From Amphiura filiformis (taxonomy: Eukaryota > Echinodermata > Ophiuroidea > Amphilepidida > Amphiuridae): a stretch of DNA of 64,000 nt. This document shows positions 44,454 through 60,828 of the stretch, piece after piece (position 1 is the stretch's first letter; the number at the start of each line of letters is the position of its first letter). The DNA is taken from contig NC_092637.1 of the NCBI RefSeq assembly GCF_039555335.1, positions 41,618,990 to 41,682,989 on the forward strand. Reading direction: 5' to 3'. The notes under the pieces are model-generated. The model did no database searches. It was given only the letters and a program-made list of their open reading frames with translations, and had not been told where the DNA came from. The position numbers and the translations under genes are program-made.

Positions 44454-44882
44454 AAACTGAACGCATGAAAATTTATTAACAAAATTGCCGCAATAAAAAA
44501 AAAAAAAAGAGATACATTTTTTTCTCTCTCTCTCTTTTATTTTAAACCCGTTGTAGTTCCCATAGTGACAAAAGAGTGATTTGGTGTGAATTTGGTGTAG
44601 ATTTGAAGGCAAAGATCAAGGATCAAGGACGTAGGATCAAGATCAAGGATGCGAAGAAATAGCGTTTACATAAAATTGATATTTGCCAGGTTTAATCGAA
44701 TGATTTGAGAATGCAGGCACATAGAGACAAAACCCCATAACTGTTGAACTTTGCGGACACAACACTGCGCCGAATGCACGGCGCAAGCTGATTGGTCGCT
44801 TTCCGGGCGAGTGCAATGTGGCAGGATCCGCCCGAAGTGGTATATAAGCAGATCGGCGGATGTGTTTCGCCATTCAGTTTGA

Positions 44883-45287
<405 letters not shown>

Positions 45288-45316
45288 ACTTCTGTCATTT
45301 TCCCCCATCAACAAAC

Positions 45317-45332
45317 AGCTCTTTTCAGAGCC
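45317..45332 (+). promoter_or_regulatory. Histone 3' stem-loop, H2A unit 7
   Basis: A at stem position 1 (A-C closing mismatch). Confidence 0.95.
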
Positions 45333-45834
45333 ACCAACACTCCCAAAAAGAGAGATGATTGTGTTGTATACAAGATATAAATAAATATTAAGATAGTAAA
45401 GTAAGGTCTTTAATACTATAAGTAATAACTAGTCTTTATAAATAAATAAACAAACATTACTATTATATTACACGCGTCACAGTATAAAGTTAATAATGCC
45501 TATCGGTATTGTGATTTTTGTATCTAGTGTTGTTTGAACATGACTGTATCATATAGCAATTTGTGTTCAGTATGAAGAAATCAAGTATTTGCCACATAGT
45601 TGTTGTCATTTTATTTACACTCTCCTTTTTACACATTCAGCGTCCGTCATTTTAGCTACTTACAATATTTTGCAAGACGAATGAAGCTAAACACTTTCAT
45701 TTCATTTTTTCCCCCTGTCCTAATAATTACATATTGTTTACATATTGACTGACATTCATTTAATCTACGTTTGTTTTTATTACTACAGTGCTTTGATACT
45801 TACAGGACCATTATCTCATTTTAGAAAATGTGGT

Positions 45835-45850
45835 GGCTCTGAAAAGAGCC
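45835..45850 (-). promoter_or_regulatory. Histone 3' stem-loop, H1 unit 8
   Basis: Perfect stem-loop; one base of the downstream element differs (TTTAGAAAA for TTTGGAAAA on the + strand). Confidence 0.97.
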
Positions 45851-45881
45851 GTTTGTTTTTTGACACTGCGGTGACACAGGT

Positions 45882-46493
45882 TTACTTCTTCTTGGGTCTT
45901 CTTTGTCTTCGTGGCAGTCTTCTTCTTAACAGGTGTTTTCTTTGCTGGCTTCTTTGTCGCTGCTTTCTTCGCTGGCTTTGCAGTCTTCTTTGGTGTGACT
46001 TTCTTAGCGGCTTTCTTTGTAGACTTCTTCTTCGTTGTCGTCTTCTTGACAGTCTTCTTTGTTGCTGCTGTCTTCTTTGCCTTTGCTGCCTCCTTCTTTG
46101 CCTTCAGCTTAGCTGCTTTCTTGACCTTCGCTGCCTCTCTTTTCTCCTTCTTCTTTTCGGCGGCTGCCTTCTTGCGTGCTGCTGCTTTAGCCTTAATCGC
46201 CTTTTCCTTTTCTGCGTCAGCTTTCTTGGTTCCCAGTTTGAAAGAACCACTGGCTCCCTGTCCTTTTACCTGGACCAGGCTGCCCTTGGTTACACAAGAC
46301 TTCAAGGCTTTGTTGATGTGCGAGTTCAGCTTCTCAATGTCGCACTTGTAGTTTGCAGCGATGTATTTCTTGATGGCTGAAACAGACGACCCTTCTTTTC
46401 TTTCAGAGCACCGACGGCGGCGACGACCATGTCAGGACATGGTGGATGAGCACGGGGCTTAGCGACCTTCTTGGTTTTCTGAGCAGTAGCCAT
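45882..46493 (-). pseudogene. H1: Histone H1, unit 8 (two deletions)
   Basis: One T is missing near 46392 (around codon 34, in the globular domain) and five bases near 45895 (last codons). The first shift destroys the globular domain; the second affects only the extreme C-terminus. The two losses sum to six, so the normal stop is back in the starting frame. The T loss is in a CCCTTTC context, a typical indel-error site. Confidence 0.92.
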
Positions 46494-47306
46494 GGTTGAC
46501 GATATGAGTATCTTGCACGTTTTTCAACTAGTGAAACAACAGTAATAAAGTACACGCTGTTGCGATGCGACTTCTATATCATCATTGCGGACGTGCGTGA
46601 AATCGCCGGATTCGTGATCTCGTGCAGCGCCATTTTTGGTGCATTTCCCCTAAAGCTGTGCTTGATGTCAAGCCAAAAATGCAATTTCTACACAAATAAA
46701 CCTTTCAGATTACTTTCAAATGACGGATACGTTTAGAGATAAATGTGCACAATCTTATTTTACACTTTGCGACTATGCATCGGTTTATTTTCGCTAATGA
46801 CAGAACGGATTGGTCGTGCATGTATTAAAATAACACCTATGTGACCCAACATTTTCATGATGTTTGCCCTGTCAAACAAAACTGTTACATACTCCCTTCA
46901 CCATAATAAAAAACACGAGTTTATTCAACCAGAGGAACTTTAAATTGTTTTCAAATCCATGCGCTATGCTGCATTTAGAGTTCCCAAAGGAGATGGTATA
47001 AAACACAACATGTATCTCCCCATCATCCCATCCGACAACTATTCTAGTATGGAACTTTTGATTTTATAAGCACAACATTGACATGTGTGTACTTTCAGAA
47101 ATGTAATAGGCCTAGTATAATAAGTGATTTTTCAAATTCCATGCCGTCTTACCGCCATGTTCTACCATATTGCTATATTTATCTGTATTATTCGTTTGTT
47201 TATTTGTTTACTTGATTTTCTATTTTCTATTTACTCTATTTTTCTATTTACTTTATGTCTATTACTTTACTAACACATTGTCATCTCTCTTTTTTGAAGT
47301 TGTGGT

Positions 47307-47322
47307 GGCTCTGAAAAGAGCC
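47307..47322 (-). promoter_or_regulatory. Histone 3' stem-loop, H3 unit 8
   Basis: Perfect stem-loop. Confidence 0.97.
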
Positions 47323-47348
47323 GTTTGAATTTTGAAGAGTTTTTCCGC

Positions 47349-47768
<420 letters not shown>

Positions 47769-48363
47769 TCAACGTATCAATGAATATTGAATAAAGTTCA
47801 GCGTAAACGAGACCCTTTATATACCGGTCGGTTTCCGGGCGAAGAGTTTACCTCTTCGGTCATTGGTGGGTTCACCGCGGTTCCTGATTGGACGACAGAA
47901 TCGATCATCTGATTGGACAACGAGCCGCGCAGCATGCATGCACGATAGATTTGGCATTGCTATTTTATATTTTCGATAAACATGGCAGATATTTAGGCAC
48001 AATTCAATATTCATGACAGAAATTAGCAAAGTTTACACCGACTTTGTGTCAACATTATTGTAAACATGATAAGTACTCAAATGTGTAAAACAATTCATCA
48101 AAGTCGCCATCTATCATATGTTCATTTCATAATTATATAACAGCCAGCACTTTATTTTTTATTAAAGAATATAATGTGCAGCAAATATAAGGATAACACA
48201 ACTAGCTTATTATTTTGTCGGTTTCTGTTTCTTATCTTATGTTATGTTCAATTATTACTCTGTATTCAGTTAACTATCTATCTATTTATTAACGAATTCA
48301 TTTATTTATATATTTACTTAGTTAATAAGACACAATTTCATTTCTCTTTTTGGAAGTAATGGT

Positions 48364-48379
48364 GGCTCTGAAAAGAGCC
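48364..48379 (-). promoter_or_regulatory. Histone 3' stem-loop, H4 unit 8
   Basis: Perfect stem-loop. Confidence 0.97.
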
Positions 48380-48412
48380 GTTTGTTTTTAGGGAAGCGGT
48401 AGTTTCTTGAGT

Positions 48413-48723
<311 letters not shown>

Positions 48724-49419
48724 TGTTATCGGTTGTTTGTGCTTGTTTGCTGATCAAGAACAGAATGAACTTCCGACTGCACCTCGCGCTTCATAAACCA
48801 AGCTATTGCGGAAGTGAGTGAAAAACTTCACCTGTCGTAGAGGGCGAGTCGCAGAGGGCGAAACCCGATCTCAAGTGTGTCTTCGTAATATGTCCACTGA
48901 ATTATAAACGAAACGAGAATTAATACTAACAGTAATACAAGTAATGCTAATGATAGATAAAAAAGAAGAAGAAGAAGAAGAAAAAAAGAAAAAAATCGTC
49001 GCAGATAAATTAAATTATGACATTTGGTTTGGCTTGTTCTTCGACTTACTTGCGTCTTATATACTAAGTACGCACTTTTTCATGCTCTATCTACATACAT
49101 TGAATGATATTAACACTTACTAACAAATTGTAAAGAGCAGCGCCTACCCAAACTGAGGTGTTTCATACCCATCTTAATGTCAGATTTTGTGTCACCAACG
49201 ATGTGCAATTAATTCTTTCACATATTTCACTCTATTCATCAAATTCATCTTCCAGTGTTTAAACGTTATACAATCTTTATATCAATAATATGTTTGTATT
49301 GGTCTACTGATTTTATATAGTTTTATTGAATATTTGAACTAGTTTTATTGAATAAAAGCAATGAAAGTCTTAACATATTTACAAACACAATAATCATATC
49401 TCTTTTTGGAACTTGTGGT

Positions 49420-49435
49420 GGCTCTGAAAAGAGCC
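49420..49435 (-). promoter_or_regulatory. Histone 3' stem-loop, H2B unit 8
   Basis: Perfect stem-loop. Confidence 0.97.
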
Positions 49436-49458
49436 GTTTGTTTTTATGCAAAGCACAT

Positions 49459-49828
49459 TTACTTGGAGGTTGTATATTTGGTGACAGCCTTTGTGCCTTC
49501 GCTGACAGCGTGTTTGGCCAGCTCTCCAGGTAGAAGAAGGCGGACAGCGGTCTGTACCTCTCGGCTGCTGATCGTGGATTTCTTGTTGTAATTAGCTAGG
49601 CGAAGCTTCCCCGGCGATGCGCTCGAAGATGTCGTTGACGAAACTGTTCATGATGCTCATGGCACGGCTTGATATACCAGTGTCTGGATGAACCTGCTTC
49701 AACACCTTGTAGATGTAGATACCGTAGCTTTCCTTTCTGCGCCTACGTCTTTTACCAGCAACCCCGGCTGGGCGACCCCGAGCCTTTCCTGCTTTCTTCG
49801 CACCTTTACCACTTGCTTTGGGAGACAT
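49459..49828 (-). pseudogene. H2B: Histone H2B, unit 8 (shared 2-bp deletion)
   Basis: Same lesion at about 49603. The TATA box is also changed, TTTATAT to TTTAGAT. Confidence 0.94.
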
Positions 49829-50054
49829 GTTTACGCACTAGAGTCAGACACTAGAATGATTGCGGAAGTTGCCGCGCGGTCGTATTTAGATCGACTCGTA
49901 TGCAAATTAGGGATCAAAAACGGATCCTGCGTAAAGGGCGGCCTATTAATTTCCCGCTTGCCTGTGTGGGGCTGATTCATATAGAACGCTTTCAAACATT
50001 TCCCAAGTTATCATTATTATTGAATTAATTTATCACAAATCTATTTTGAAGAAG

Positions 50055-50110
<56 letters not shown>

Positions 50111-50534
50111 AAACTGAACGCATGCAAATTTATTAACAAAATTGCCGCAAAAAAAAAAGAAAAGAGATACATTTTTCTCTCTCTCTCTTTTATTTTAAAC
50201 CCGTTGTAGTTCCCATAGTGACAAAGAGTGATTTGGTGTGAATTTGGTGTAGATTTGAAGGCAAAGATCAAGGATCAAGGACGTAGGATCAAGATCAAGG
50301 ATGCGAAGAAATAGCGTTTACATAAAATTGATATTTGCCAGGTTTAATCGAATGATTTGAGAATGCAGGCACATAGAGACAAAACCCCATAACTGTTGAA
50401 CTTTGCGGACACAACACTGCGCCGAATGCACGGCGCAAGCTGATTGGTCGGTTTCCGGGCGAGTGCAATGTGGCAGGATCCGCCCGAAGTGGTATATAAG
50501 CAGATCGGCGGATGTGTTTCGCCATTCAGTTTGA

Positions 50535-50957
<423 letters not shown>

Positions 50958-50966
50958 TAAACAAAC

Positions 50967-50982
50967 AGCTCTTTTCAGAGCC
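50967..50982 (+). promoter_or_regulatory. Histone 3' stem-loop, H2A unit 8
   Basis: A at stem position 1; downstream element CCCCAAAAGAGAG is one A shorter. Confidence 0.95.
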
Positions 50983-51486
50983 ACCAAAACTCCCCAAAAG
51001 AGAGATGATTGTGTTGTATACAAGATATAAATAAATATTAAGATAGTAAAAGTAAGGTCTTTAATACTATAAGTAATAACTAGTCTTTATAAATAAATAA
51101 ACAAACATTACTATTATATTACACGCGTCACAGTATAAAGTTAATAATGCCTATCGGTATTGTGATTTTTGTATCTAGTGTTGTTTGAACATGACTGTAT
51201 CATATAGCAATTTGTGTTCAGTATGAAGAAATCAAGTATTTGCCACATAGTTGTTGTCATTTTATTTACACTCTCCTTTTTACACATTCAGCGTCCGTCA
51301 TTTTAGCTACTTACAATATTTTTTTTTTTTTTTTGAAGCTAAACACTTTCATTTCATTTTTTCCCCCTGTCCTAATAATTACATATTGTTTACATATTTA
51401 TTGACATTCATTTAATCTACGTTTGTTTTTATTACTACCGTGCTTTCACACCTAAAGGACCATTATCTCATTTTGGAAAATGTGGT

Positions 51487-51502
51487 GGCTCTGAAAAGAG
51501 CC
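51487..51502 (-). promoter_or_regulatory. Histone 3' stem-loop, H1 unit 9
   Basis: Perfect stem-loop. Confidence 0.97.
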
Positions 51503-51531
51503 GTTTGTTTTGACACTGCGGTGACACAGGT

Positions 51532-52149
51532 TTACTTCTTCTTGGGTGCTGTCTTCTTTGTCTTCGTGGCAGTCTTCTTCTTAACAGGTGTTTTCTTTGC
51601 TGGCTTCTTTGTCGCTGCTTTCTTCGCTGGCTTTGCAGTCTTCTTTGGTGTGACTTTCTTAGCGGCTTTCTTTGTAGACTTCTTCTTCGTTGTCGTCTTC
51701 TTGACAGTCTTCTTTGTTGCTGCTGTCTTCTTTGCCTTTGCTGCCTCCTTCTTTGCCTTCAGCTTAGCTGCTTTCTTGACCTTCGCTGCCTCTCTTTTCT
51801 CCTTCTTCTTTTCGGCGGCTGCCTTCTTGCGTGCTGCTGCTTTAGCCTTAATCGCCTTTTCCTTTTCTGCGTCAGCTTTCTTGGTTCCCAGTTTGAAAGA
51901 ACCACTGGCTCCCTGTCCTTTTACCTGGACCAGGCTGCCCTTGGTTACACAAGACTTCAAGGCTTTGTTGATGTGCGAGTTCAGCTTCTCAATGTCGCAC
52001 TTGTAGTTTGCAGCGATGTATTTCTTGATGGCTGAAACAGACGACCCTTTCTTTTCTTTCAGAGCACCGACGGCGGCGACGACCATGTCAGGACATGGTG
52101 GATGAGCACAGGGCTTAGCGACCTTCTTGGTTTTCTGAGCAGTAGCCAT
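51532..52149 (-). CDS. H1: Histone H1, unit 9
   Basis: Full-length, 205 residues, with Cys14 and Gln75. An upstream open extension to 52212 is not used. Confidence 0.97.
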   Translation of the reverse strand: MATAQKTKKVAKPCAHPPCPDMVVAAVGALKEKKGSSVSAIKKYIAANYKCDIEKLNSHINKALKSCVTKGSLVQVKGQGASGSFKLGTKKADAEKEKAIKAKAAARKKAAAEKKKEKREAAKVKKAAKLKAKKEAAKAKKTAATKKTVKKTTTKKKSTKKAAKKVTPKKTAKPAKKAATKKPAKKTPVKKKTATKTKKTAPKKK

Positions 52150-52962
52150 GGTTGACGATATGAGTATCTTGCACGTTTTTTCAACTAGTGAAACAACAGT
52201 AATAAAGTACACGCTGTTGCGATGCGACTTCTATATCATCATTGCGGACGTGCGTGAAATCGCCGGATTCGTGATCTCGTGCAGCGCCATTTTTGGTGCA
52301 TTTCCCCTAAGCTGTGCTTGATGTCAAACCAAAAATGCAATTTCTACACAAATAAACCTTTCAGATTACTTTCAAATGACGGATACGTTTAGAGATAAAA
52401 TGTGCAATCTTATTTTACACTTTGCGACTATGCATCGGTTTATTTTCGCTAATGACAGAACGGATTGGTCGTGCATGTATTAAAATAACACCTATGTGAC
52501 CCAACATTTTCATGATGTTTGCCCTGTCAAACAAAACTGTTACATACTCCCTTCACCATAATAAAAAACACGAGTTTATTCAACCAGAGGAACTTTAAAT
52601 TGTTTTCAAATCCATGCGCTATGCTGCATTTAGAGTTCCCAAAGGAGATGGTATAAAACACAACATGTATCTCCCCATCATCCCATCCGACAACTATTCT
52701 AGTATGGAACTTTTGATTTTATAAGCACAACATTGACATGTGTGTACTTTCAGAAATGTAATAGGCCTAGTATAATAAGTGATTTTTCAAATTCCATGCC
52801 GTCTTACCGCCATGTTCTACCATATTGCTATATTTATCTGTATTATTCGTTTGTTTATTTGTTTACTTGATTTTCTATTTTTCTATTTACTCTATTTTTC
52901 TATTTACTTTATGTCTATTACTTTACTAACACATTGTCATCTCTCTTTTTTGAAGTTGTGGT

Positions 52963-52978
52963 GGCTCTGAAAAGAGCC
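52963..52978 (-). promoter_or_regulatory. Histone 3' stem-loop, H3 unit 9
   Basis: Perfect stem-loop. Confidence 0.97.
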
Positions 52979-53004
52979 GTTTGATTTTTGAAGAGTTTTT
53001 CCGC

Positions 53005-53424
<420 letters not shown>

Positions 53425-54021
53425 TCAACGTATCAATGAATATTGAATAAAGTTCAGCGTAAACGAGACCCTTTATATACCGGTCGGTTTCCGGGCGAAG
53501 AGTTTGCACCTCTTCGGTCATTGGTGGGTTCACCGCGGTTCCTGATTGGACGACAGAATCGATCATCTGATTGGACAACGAGCCGCGCAGCATGCATGCA
53601 CGATAGATTTGGCATTGCTATTTTATATTTTCGATAAACATGGCAGATATTTAGGCACAATTCAATATTCATGACAGAAATTAGCAAAGTTTACACCGAC
53701 TTTGTGTCAACATTATTGTAAACATGATAAGTACTCAAATGTGTAAAACAATTCATCAAAGTCGCCATCTATCATATGTTCATTTCATAATTATATAACA
53801 GCCAGCACTTTATTTTTTATTAAAGAATATAATGTGCAGCAAATATAAGGATAACACAACTAGCTTATTATTTTGTCGGTTTCTGTTTCTTATCTTATGT
53901 TATGTTCAATTATTACTCTGTATTCAGTTAACTATCTATCTATTTATTAACGAATTCATTTATTTATATATTTACTTAGTTAATAAGACACAATTTCATT
54001 TCTCTTTTTGGAAGTAATGGT

Positions 54022-54037
54022 GGCTCTGAAAAGAGCC
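54022..54037 (-). promoter_or_regulatory. Histone 3' stem-loop, H4 unit 9
   Basis: Perfect stem-loop. Confidence 0.97.
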
Positions 54038-54070
54038 GTTTGTTTTTAGGGAAGCGGTAGTTTCTTGAGT

Positions 54071-54412
<342 letters not shown>

Positions 54413-55084
54413 TCAAGAACAGAATGAACTTCCGACTGCACCTCGCGCTTCATAAACCAAGCTATTGCGGACGTGAGTGAAAAACTTCACCTGTCGTAGA
54501 GGGCGAGTCGCAGAGGGCGAAACCCGATCTCAAGTGTGTCTTCGTAATATGTCCACTGAATTATAAACGAAACGAGAATTAATACTAACAGTAATACAAG
54601 TAATGCTAATGATAGATAAAAAAAAAGAAAAGAAGAAGAAGAAGAAGAAGAAGAAGAAAAAAATCGTCGCAGATAAATTAAATTATGACATTTGGTTTGG
54701 CTTGTTCTTCGACTTACTTGCGTCTTATATACTAAGTACGCACTTTTTCATGCTATCTACATACATTGAATGATATTAACACTTACTAACAAATTGTAAA
54801 GAGCAGCGCCTACCCAAACTGAGGTGTTTCATACCCATCTTAATGTCAGATTTTGTGTCACCAACGATGTGCAATTAATTCTTTCACATATTTCACTCTA
54901 TTCATCAAATTCATCTTCCAGTGTTTAAACGTTATACAATCTTTATATCAATAATATGTTTGTATTGGTCTACTGATTTTATATAGTTTTATTGAATATT
55001 TGAACTAGTTTTATTGAATAAAAGCAATGAAAGTCTTAACATATTTACAACACAATAATCATATCTCTTTTTGGAACTTGTGGT

Positions 55085-55100
55085 GGCTCTGAAAAGAGCC
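55085..55100 (-). promoter_or_regulatory. Histone 3' stem-loop, H2B unit 9
   Basis: Perfect stem-loop. Confidence 0.97.
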
Positions 55101-55123
55101 GTTTGTTTTTATGCAAAGCACAT

Positions 55124-55493
<370 letters not shown>

Positions 55494-55719
55494 TTACGCA
55501 CTAGAGTCAGACACTAGAATGATTGCGGAAGTTGCCGCGCGGTCGTATTTATATCGACTCGTATGCAAATTAGGGATCAAAACGGATCCTGCGTAAAGGG
55601 CGGCCTATTAATTTCCCGCTTGCCTGTGTGGGGCTGATTCATATAGAACGCTTTCAAACATTTCCCAAGTTATCATTATTATTGAATTAATTTATCACAA
55701 ATCTATTTTGAAGAAGATA

Positions 55720-55799
<80 letters not shown>

Positions 55800-56258
55800 A
55801 AACTGAACGCATGCAAATTTATTAACAAAATTGCCGCAATAAAAAAAAGAAAAGAGATACATTTTTTCTCTCTCTCTCTTTTATTTTAAACCCGTTGTAG
55901 TTCCCATAGTGACAAAGAGTGATTTGGTGTGAATTTGGTGTAGATTTGAAGGCAAAGATCAAGGATCAAGGACGTAGGATCAAGATCAAGGATGCGAAGA
56001 AATAGCGTTTACATAAAATTGATATTTGCCAGGTTTAATCGAATGATTTGAGAATGCAGGCACATAGAGACAAAACCCCATAACTGTTGAACTTTGCGGA
56101 CACAACACTGCGCCGAATGCACGGCGCAAGCTGATTGGTCGATTTCCGGGCGAGTGCAATGTGGCAGGATCCGCCCGAAGTGGTATATAAGCAGATCGGC
56201 GGATGTGTTTCGCCATTCAGTTTGATCTGACCTAGCAAGCTATACAAATCTGTTAAAC

Positions 56259-56632
56259 ATGTCTGGACGTGGTAAAGGAGGAAAAGCAAGATCTAAGGCC
56301 AAGAGCCGATCTTCAAAACTGGACTGCAGTTTCCAGTCGGTCGTGTACACCGTTTCTTGCGCAAAGGCAACTATGCTGAGCGTGTGGGAGCTGGTGCCCC
56401 AGTTTATTTGGCTGCTGTGATGGAGTATCTGGCTGCTGAGATCCTGGAGTTGGCCGGTAATGCTGCCCGAGACAACAAGAAGACAAGAATCAACCCGCGT
56501 CACTTACAACTTGCCATCCGCAACGACGAAGAGTTGAACAAGCTACTCAGCGGTGTCACCATCGCACAAGGTGGTGTCCTCCCGAACATCCAGGCTGTAC
56601 TTCTACCGAAGAAGACCACCAAGGCGAAATAG
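56259..56632 (+). pseudogene. H2A: Histone H2A, unit 9 (early frameshift)
   Basis: Same TCAAAACTGG lesion as unit 5, at about 56311-56322. Confidence 0.94.
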
Positions 56633-56660
56633 ACTTCTGTCATTTTCCCCATAAACAAAC

Positions 56661-56676
56661 AGCTCTTTTCAGAGCC
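56661..56676 (+). promoter_or_regulatory. Histone 3' stem-loop, H2A unit 9
   Basis: A at stem position 1; the downstream element is shortened to AAAAAGAGATG. Confidence 0.95.
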
Positions 56677-57176
56677 ACCAAAACTCCCAAAAAGAGATGA
56701 TTGTGTTGTATACAAGATATAAATAAATATTAAGATAGTAAAAGTAAGGTCTTTAATACTATAAGTAATAACTAGTCTTTATAAATAAATAAACAAACAT
56801 TACTATTATATTACACGCGTCACAGTATAAAGTTAATAATGCCTATCGGTATTGTGATTTTTGTATCTAGTGTTGTTTGAACATGACTGTATCATATAGC
56901 AATTTGTGTTCAGTATGAAGAAATCAAGTATTTGCCACATAGTTGTTGTCATTTTATTTACACTCTCCTTTTTACACATTCAGCGTCCGTCATTTTAGCT
57001 ACTTACAATATTTTGCAAGACGAATGAAGCTAAACACTTTCATTTCATTTTTCCCCCTGTCCTAATAATTACATATTGTTTACATATTGACTGACATTCA
57101 TTTAATCTACGTTTGTTTTTATTACTACAGTGCTTTGACACTTAAAGGACCATTATCTCATTTTGGAAAATGTGGT

Positions 57177-57192
57177 GGCTCTGAAAAGAGCC
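57177..57192 (-). promoter_or_regulatory. Histone 3' stem-loop, H1 unit 10
   Basis: Perfect stem-loop. Confidence 0.97.
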
Positions 57193-57223
57193 GTTTGTTT
57201 TTTGACACTGCGGTGACACAGGT

Positions 57224-57843
57224 TTACTTCTTCTTGGGTGCTGTCTTCTTTGTCTTCGTGGCAGTCTTCTTCTTAACAGGTGTTTTCTTTGCTGGCTTCT
57301 TTGTCGCTGCTTTCTTCGCTGGCTTTGCAGTCTTCTTTGGTGTGACTTTCTTAGCGGCTTTCTTTGTAGACTTCTTCTTCGTTGTCGTCTTCTTGACAGT
57401 CTTCTTTGTTGCTGCTGTCTTCTTTGCCTTTGTGCTGCCTCCTTCTTTGCCTTCAGCTTAGCTGCTTTCTTGACCTTCGCTGCCTCTCTTTTCTCCTTCT
57501 TCTTTTCGGCGGCTGCCTTCTTGCGTGCTGCTGCTTTAGCCTTAATCGCCTTTTCCTTTTCTGCGTCAGCTTTCTTGGTTCCCAGTTTGAAAGAACCACT
57601 GGCTCCCTGTCCTTTTACCTGGACCAGGCTGCCCTTGGTTACACAAGACTTCAAGGCTTTGTTGATGTGCGAGTTCAGCTTCTCAATGTCGCACTTGTAG
57701 TTTGCAGCGATGTATTTCTTGATGGCTGAAACAGACGACCCTTTCTTTTCTTTCAGAGCACCGACGGCGGCGACGACCATGTCAGGACATGGTGGATGAG
57801 CACAGGGCTTAGCGACCTTCTTGGTTTTCTGAGCAGTAGCCAT
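57224..57843 (-). pseudogene. H1: Histone H1, unit 10 (frameshifted tail)
   Basis: Carries Cys14 as in units 2 and 9. Two extra bases (TG) at about 57431 shift the frame roughly 137 codons in. The last third of the lysine-rich tail becomes an Arg/Gln-rich sequence that runs past the normal stop. The globular domain is intact. Confidence 0.92.
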
Positions 57844-58658
57844 GGTTGACGATATGAGTATCTTGCACGTTTTTCAACTAGTGAAACAACAGTAATAAAG
57901 TACACGCTGTTGCGATGCGACTTCTATATCATCATTGCGGACGTGCGTGAAATCGCCGGATTCGTGATCTCGTGCAGCGCCATTTTTGGTGCATTTCCCC
58001 AAGAGCTGTGCTTGATGTCAAGCAAAAAAATGCAATTTCTACACAAATAAACCTTTCAGATTACTTTCAAATGACGGATACGTTTAGAGATAAATGTGCA
58101 CAATCTTATTTTACACTTTGCGACTATGCATCGGTTTATTTTCGCTAATGACAGAACGGATTGGTCGTGCATGTATTAAAATAACACCTATGTGACCCAA
58201 CATTTTCATGATGTTTGCCCTGTCAAACAAAACTGTTACATACTCCCTTCACCATAATAAAAAACACGAGTTTATTCAACCAGAGGAACTTTAAATTGTT
58301 TTCAAATCCATGCGCTATGCTGCATTTAGAGTTCCCAAAGGAGATGGTATAAAACACAACATGTATCTCCCCATCATCCCATCCGACAACTATTCTAGTA
58401 TGGAACTTTTGATTTTATAAGCACAACATTGACATGTGTGTACTTTCAGAAATGTAATAGGCCTAGTATAATAAGTGATTTTTCAAATTCCATGCCGTCT
58501 TACCGCCATGTTCTACCATATTGCTATATTTATCTGTATTATTCGTTTGTTTATTTGTTTACTTGATTTTCTATTTTTCTATTTACTCTATTTTTCTATT
58601 TACTTTATGTCTATTACTTTACTAACACATTGTCATCTCTCTTTTTTGAAGTTGTGGT

Positions 58659-58674
58659 GGCTCTGAAAAGAGCC
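58659..58674 (-). promoter_or_regulatory. Histone 3' stem-loop, H3 unit 10
   Basis: Perfect stem-loop. Confidence 0.97.
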
Positions 58675-58700
58675 GTTTGAATTTTGAAGAGTTTTTCCGC

Positions 58701-59120
<420 letters not shown>

Positions 59121-59717
59121 TCAACGTATCAATGAATATTGAATAAAGTTCAGCGTAAACGAGACCCTTTATATACCGGTCGGTTTCCGGGCGAAGAGTT
59201 TGCACCTCTTCGGTCATTGGTGGGTTCACCGCGGTTCCTGATTGGACGACAGAATCGATCATCTGATTGGACAACGAGCCGCGCAGCATGCATGCACGAT
59301 AGATTTGGCATTGCTATTTTATATTTTCGATAAACATGGCAGATATTTAGGCACAATTCAATATTCATGACAGAAATTAGCAAAGTTTACACCGACTTTG
59401 TGTCAACATTATTGTAAACATGATAAGTACTCAAATGTGTAAAACAATTCATCAAAGTCGCCATCTATCATATGTTCATTTCATAATTATATAACAGCCA
59501 GCACTTTATTTTTTATTAAAGAATATAATGTGCAGCAAATATAAGGATAACACAACTAGCTTATTATTTTGTCGGTTTCTGTTTCTTATCTTATGTTATG
59601 TTCAATTATTACTCTGTATTCAGTTAACTATCTATCTATTTATTAACGAATTCATTTATTTATATATTTACTTAGTTAATAAGACACAATTTCATTTCTC
59701 TTTTTGGAAGTAATGGT

Positions 59718-59733
59718 GGCTCTGAAAAGAGCC
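59718..59733 (-). promoter_or_regulatory. Histone 3' stem-loop, H4 unit 10
   Basis: Perfect stem-loop. Confidence 0.97.
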
Positions 59734-59765
59734 GTTTGTTTTAGGGAAGCGGTAGTTTCTTGAGT

Positions 59766-60107
<342 letters not shown>

Positions 60108-60780
60108 TCAAGAACAGAATGAACTTCCGACTGCACCTCGCGCTTCATAAACCAAGCTATTGCGGACGTGAGTGAAAAACTTCACCTGTCGTAGAGGGCG
60201 AGTCGCAGAGGGCGAAACCCGATCTCAAGTGTGTCTTCGTAATATGTCCACTGAATTATAAACGAAACGAGAATTAATACTAACAGTAATACAAGTAATG
60301 CTAATGATAGATAAAAAAAAAAAAGAAGAAGAAGAAGAAGAAGAAGAAGAGAAAAAAATCGTCGCAGATAAATTAAATTATGACATTTGGTTTGGCTTGT
60401 TCTTCGACTTACTTGCGTCTTATATACTAAGTACGCACTTTTTCATGCTCTATCTACATACATTGAATGATATTAACACTTACTAACAAATTGTAAAGAG
60501 CAGCGCCTACCCAAACTGAGGTGTTTCATACCCATCTTAATGTCAGATTTTGTGTCACCAACGATGTGCAATTAATTCTTTCACATATTTCACTCTATTC
60601 ATCAAATTCATCTTCCAGTGTTTAAACGTTATACAATCTTTATATCAATAATATGTTTGTATTGGTCTACTGATTTTATATAGTTTTATTGAATATTTGA
60701 ACTAGTTTTATTGAATAAAAGCAATGAAAGAGTGATCACGCGTATGAGGGCGGTATAACAAGTCCATTTTATTTTACGGC

Positions 60781-60828
60781 ATGGTGACTTTGTCATTTTT
60801 GTAAAAGTAGACACGGTAGTCTATTGAC
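60781..60828. repeat. Direct repeat, left copy (partner 63595-63677)
   Basis: ATGGTGACTTTGTCATTTTT, then GTAAAAGTAGACACGGTAGT and CTAT. The copy at 63595 has an inner partial duplication of the same phrase. The pair lies 2.8 kb apart in the same orientation. Confidence 0.75.
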
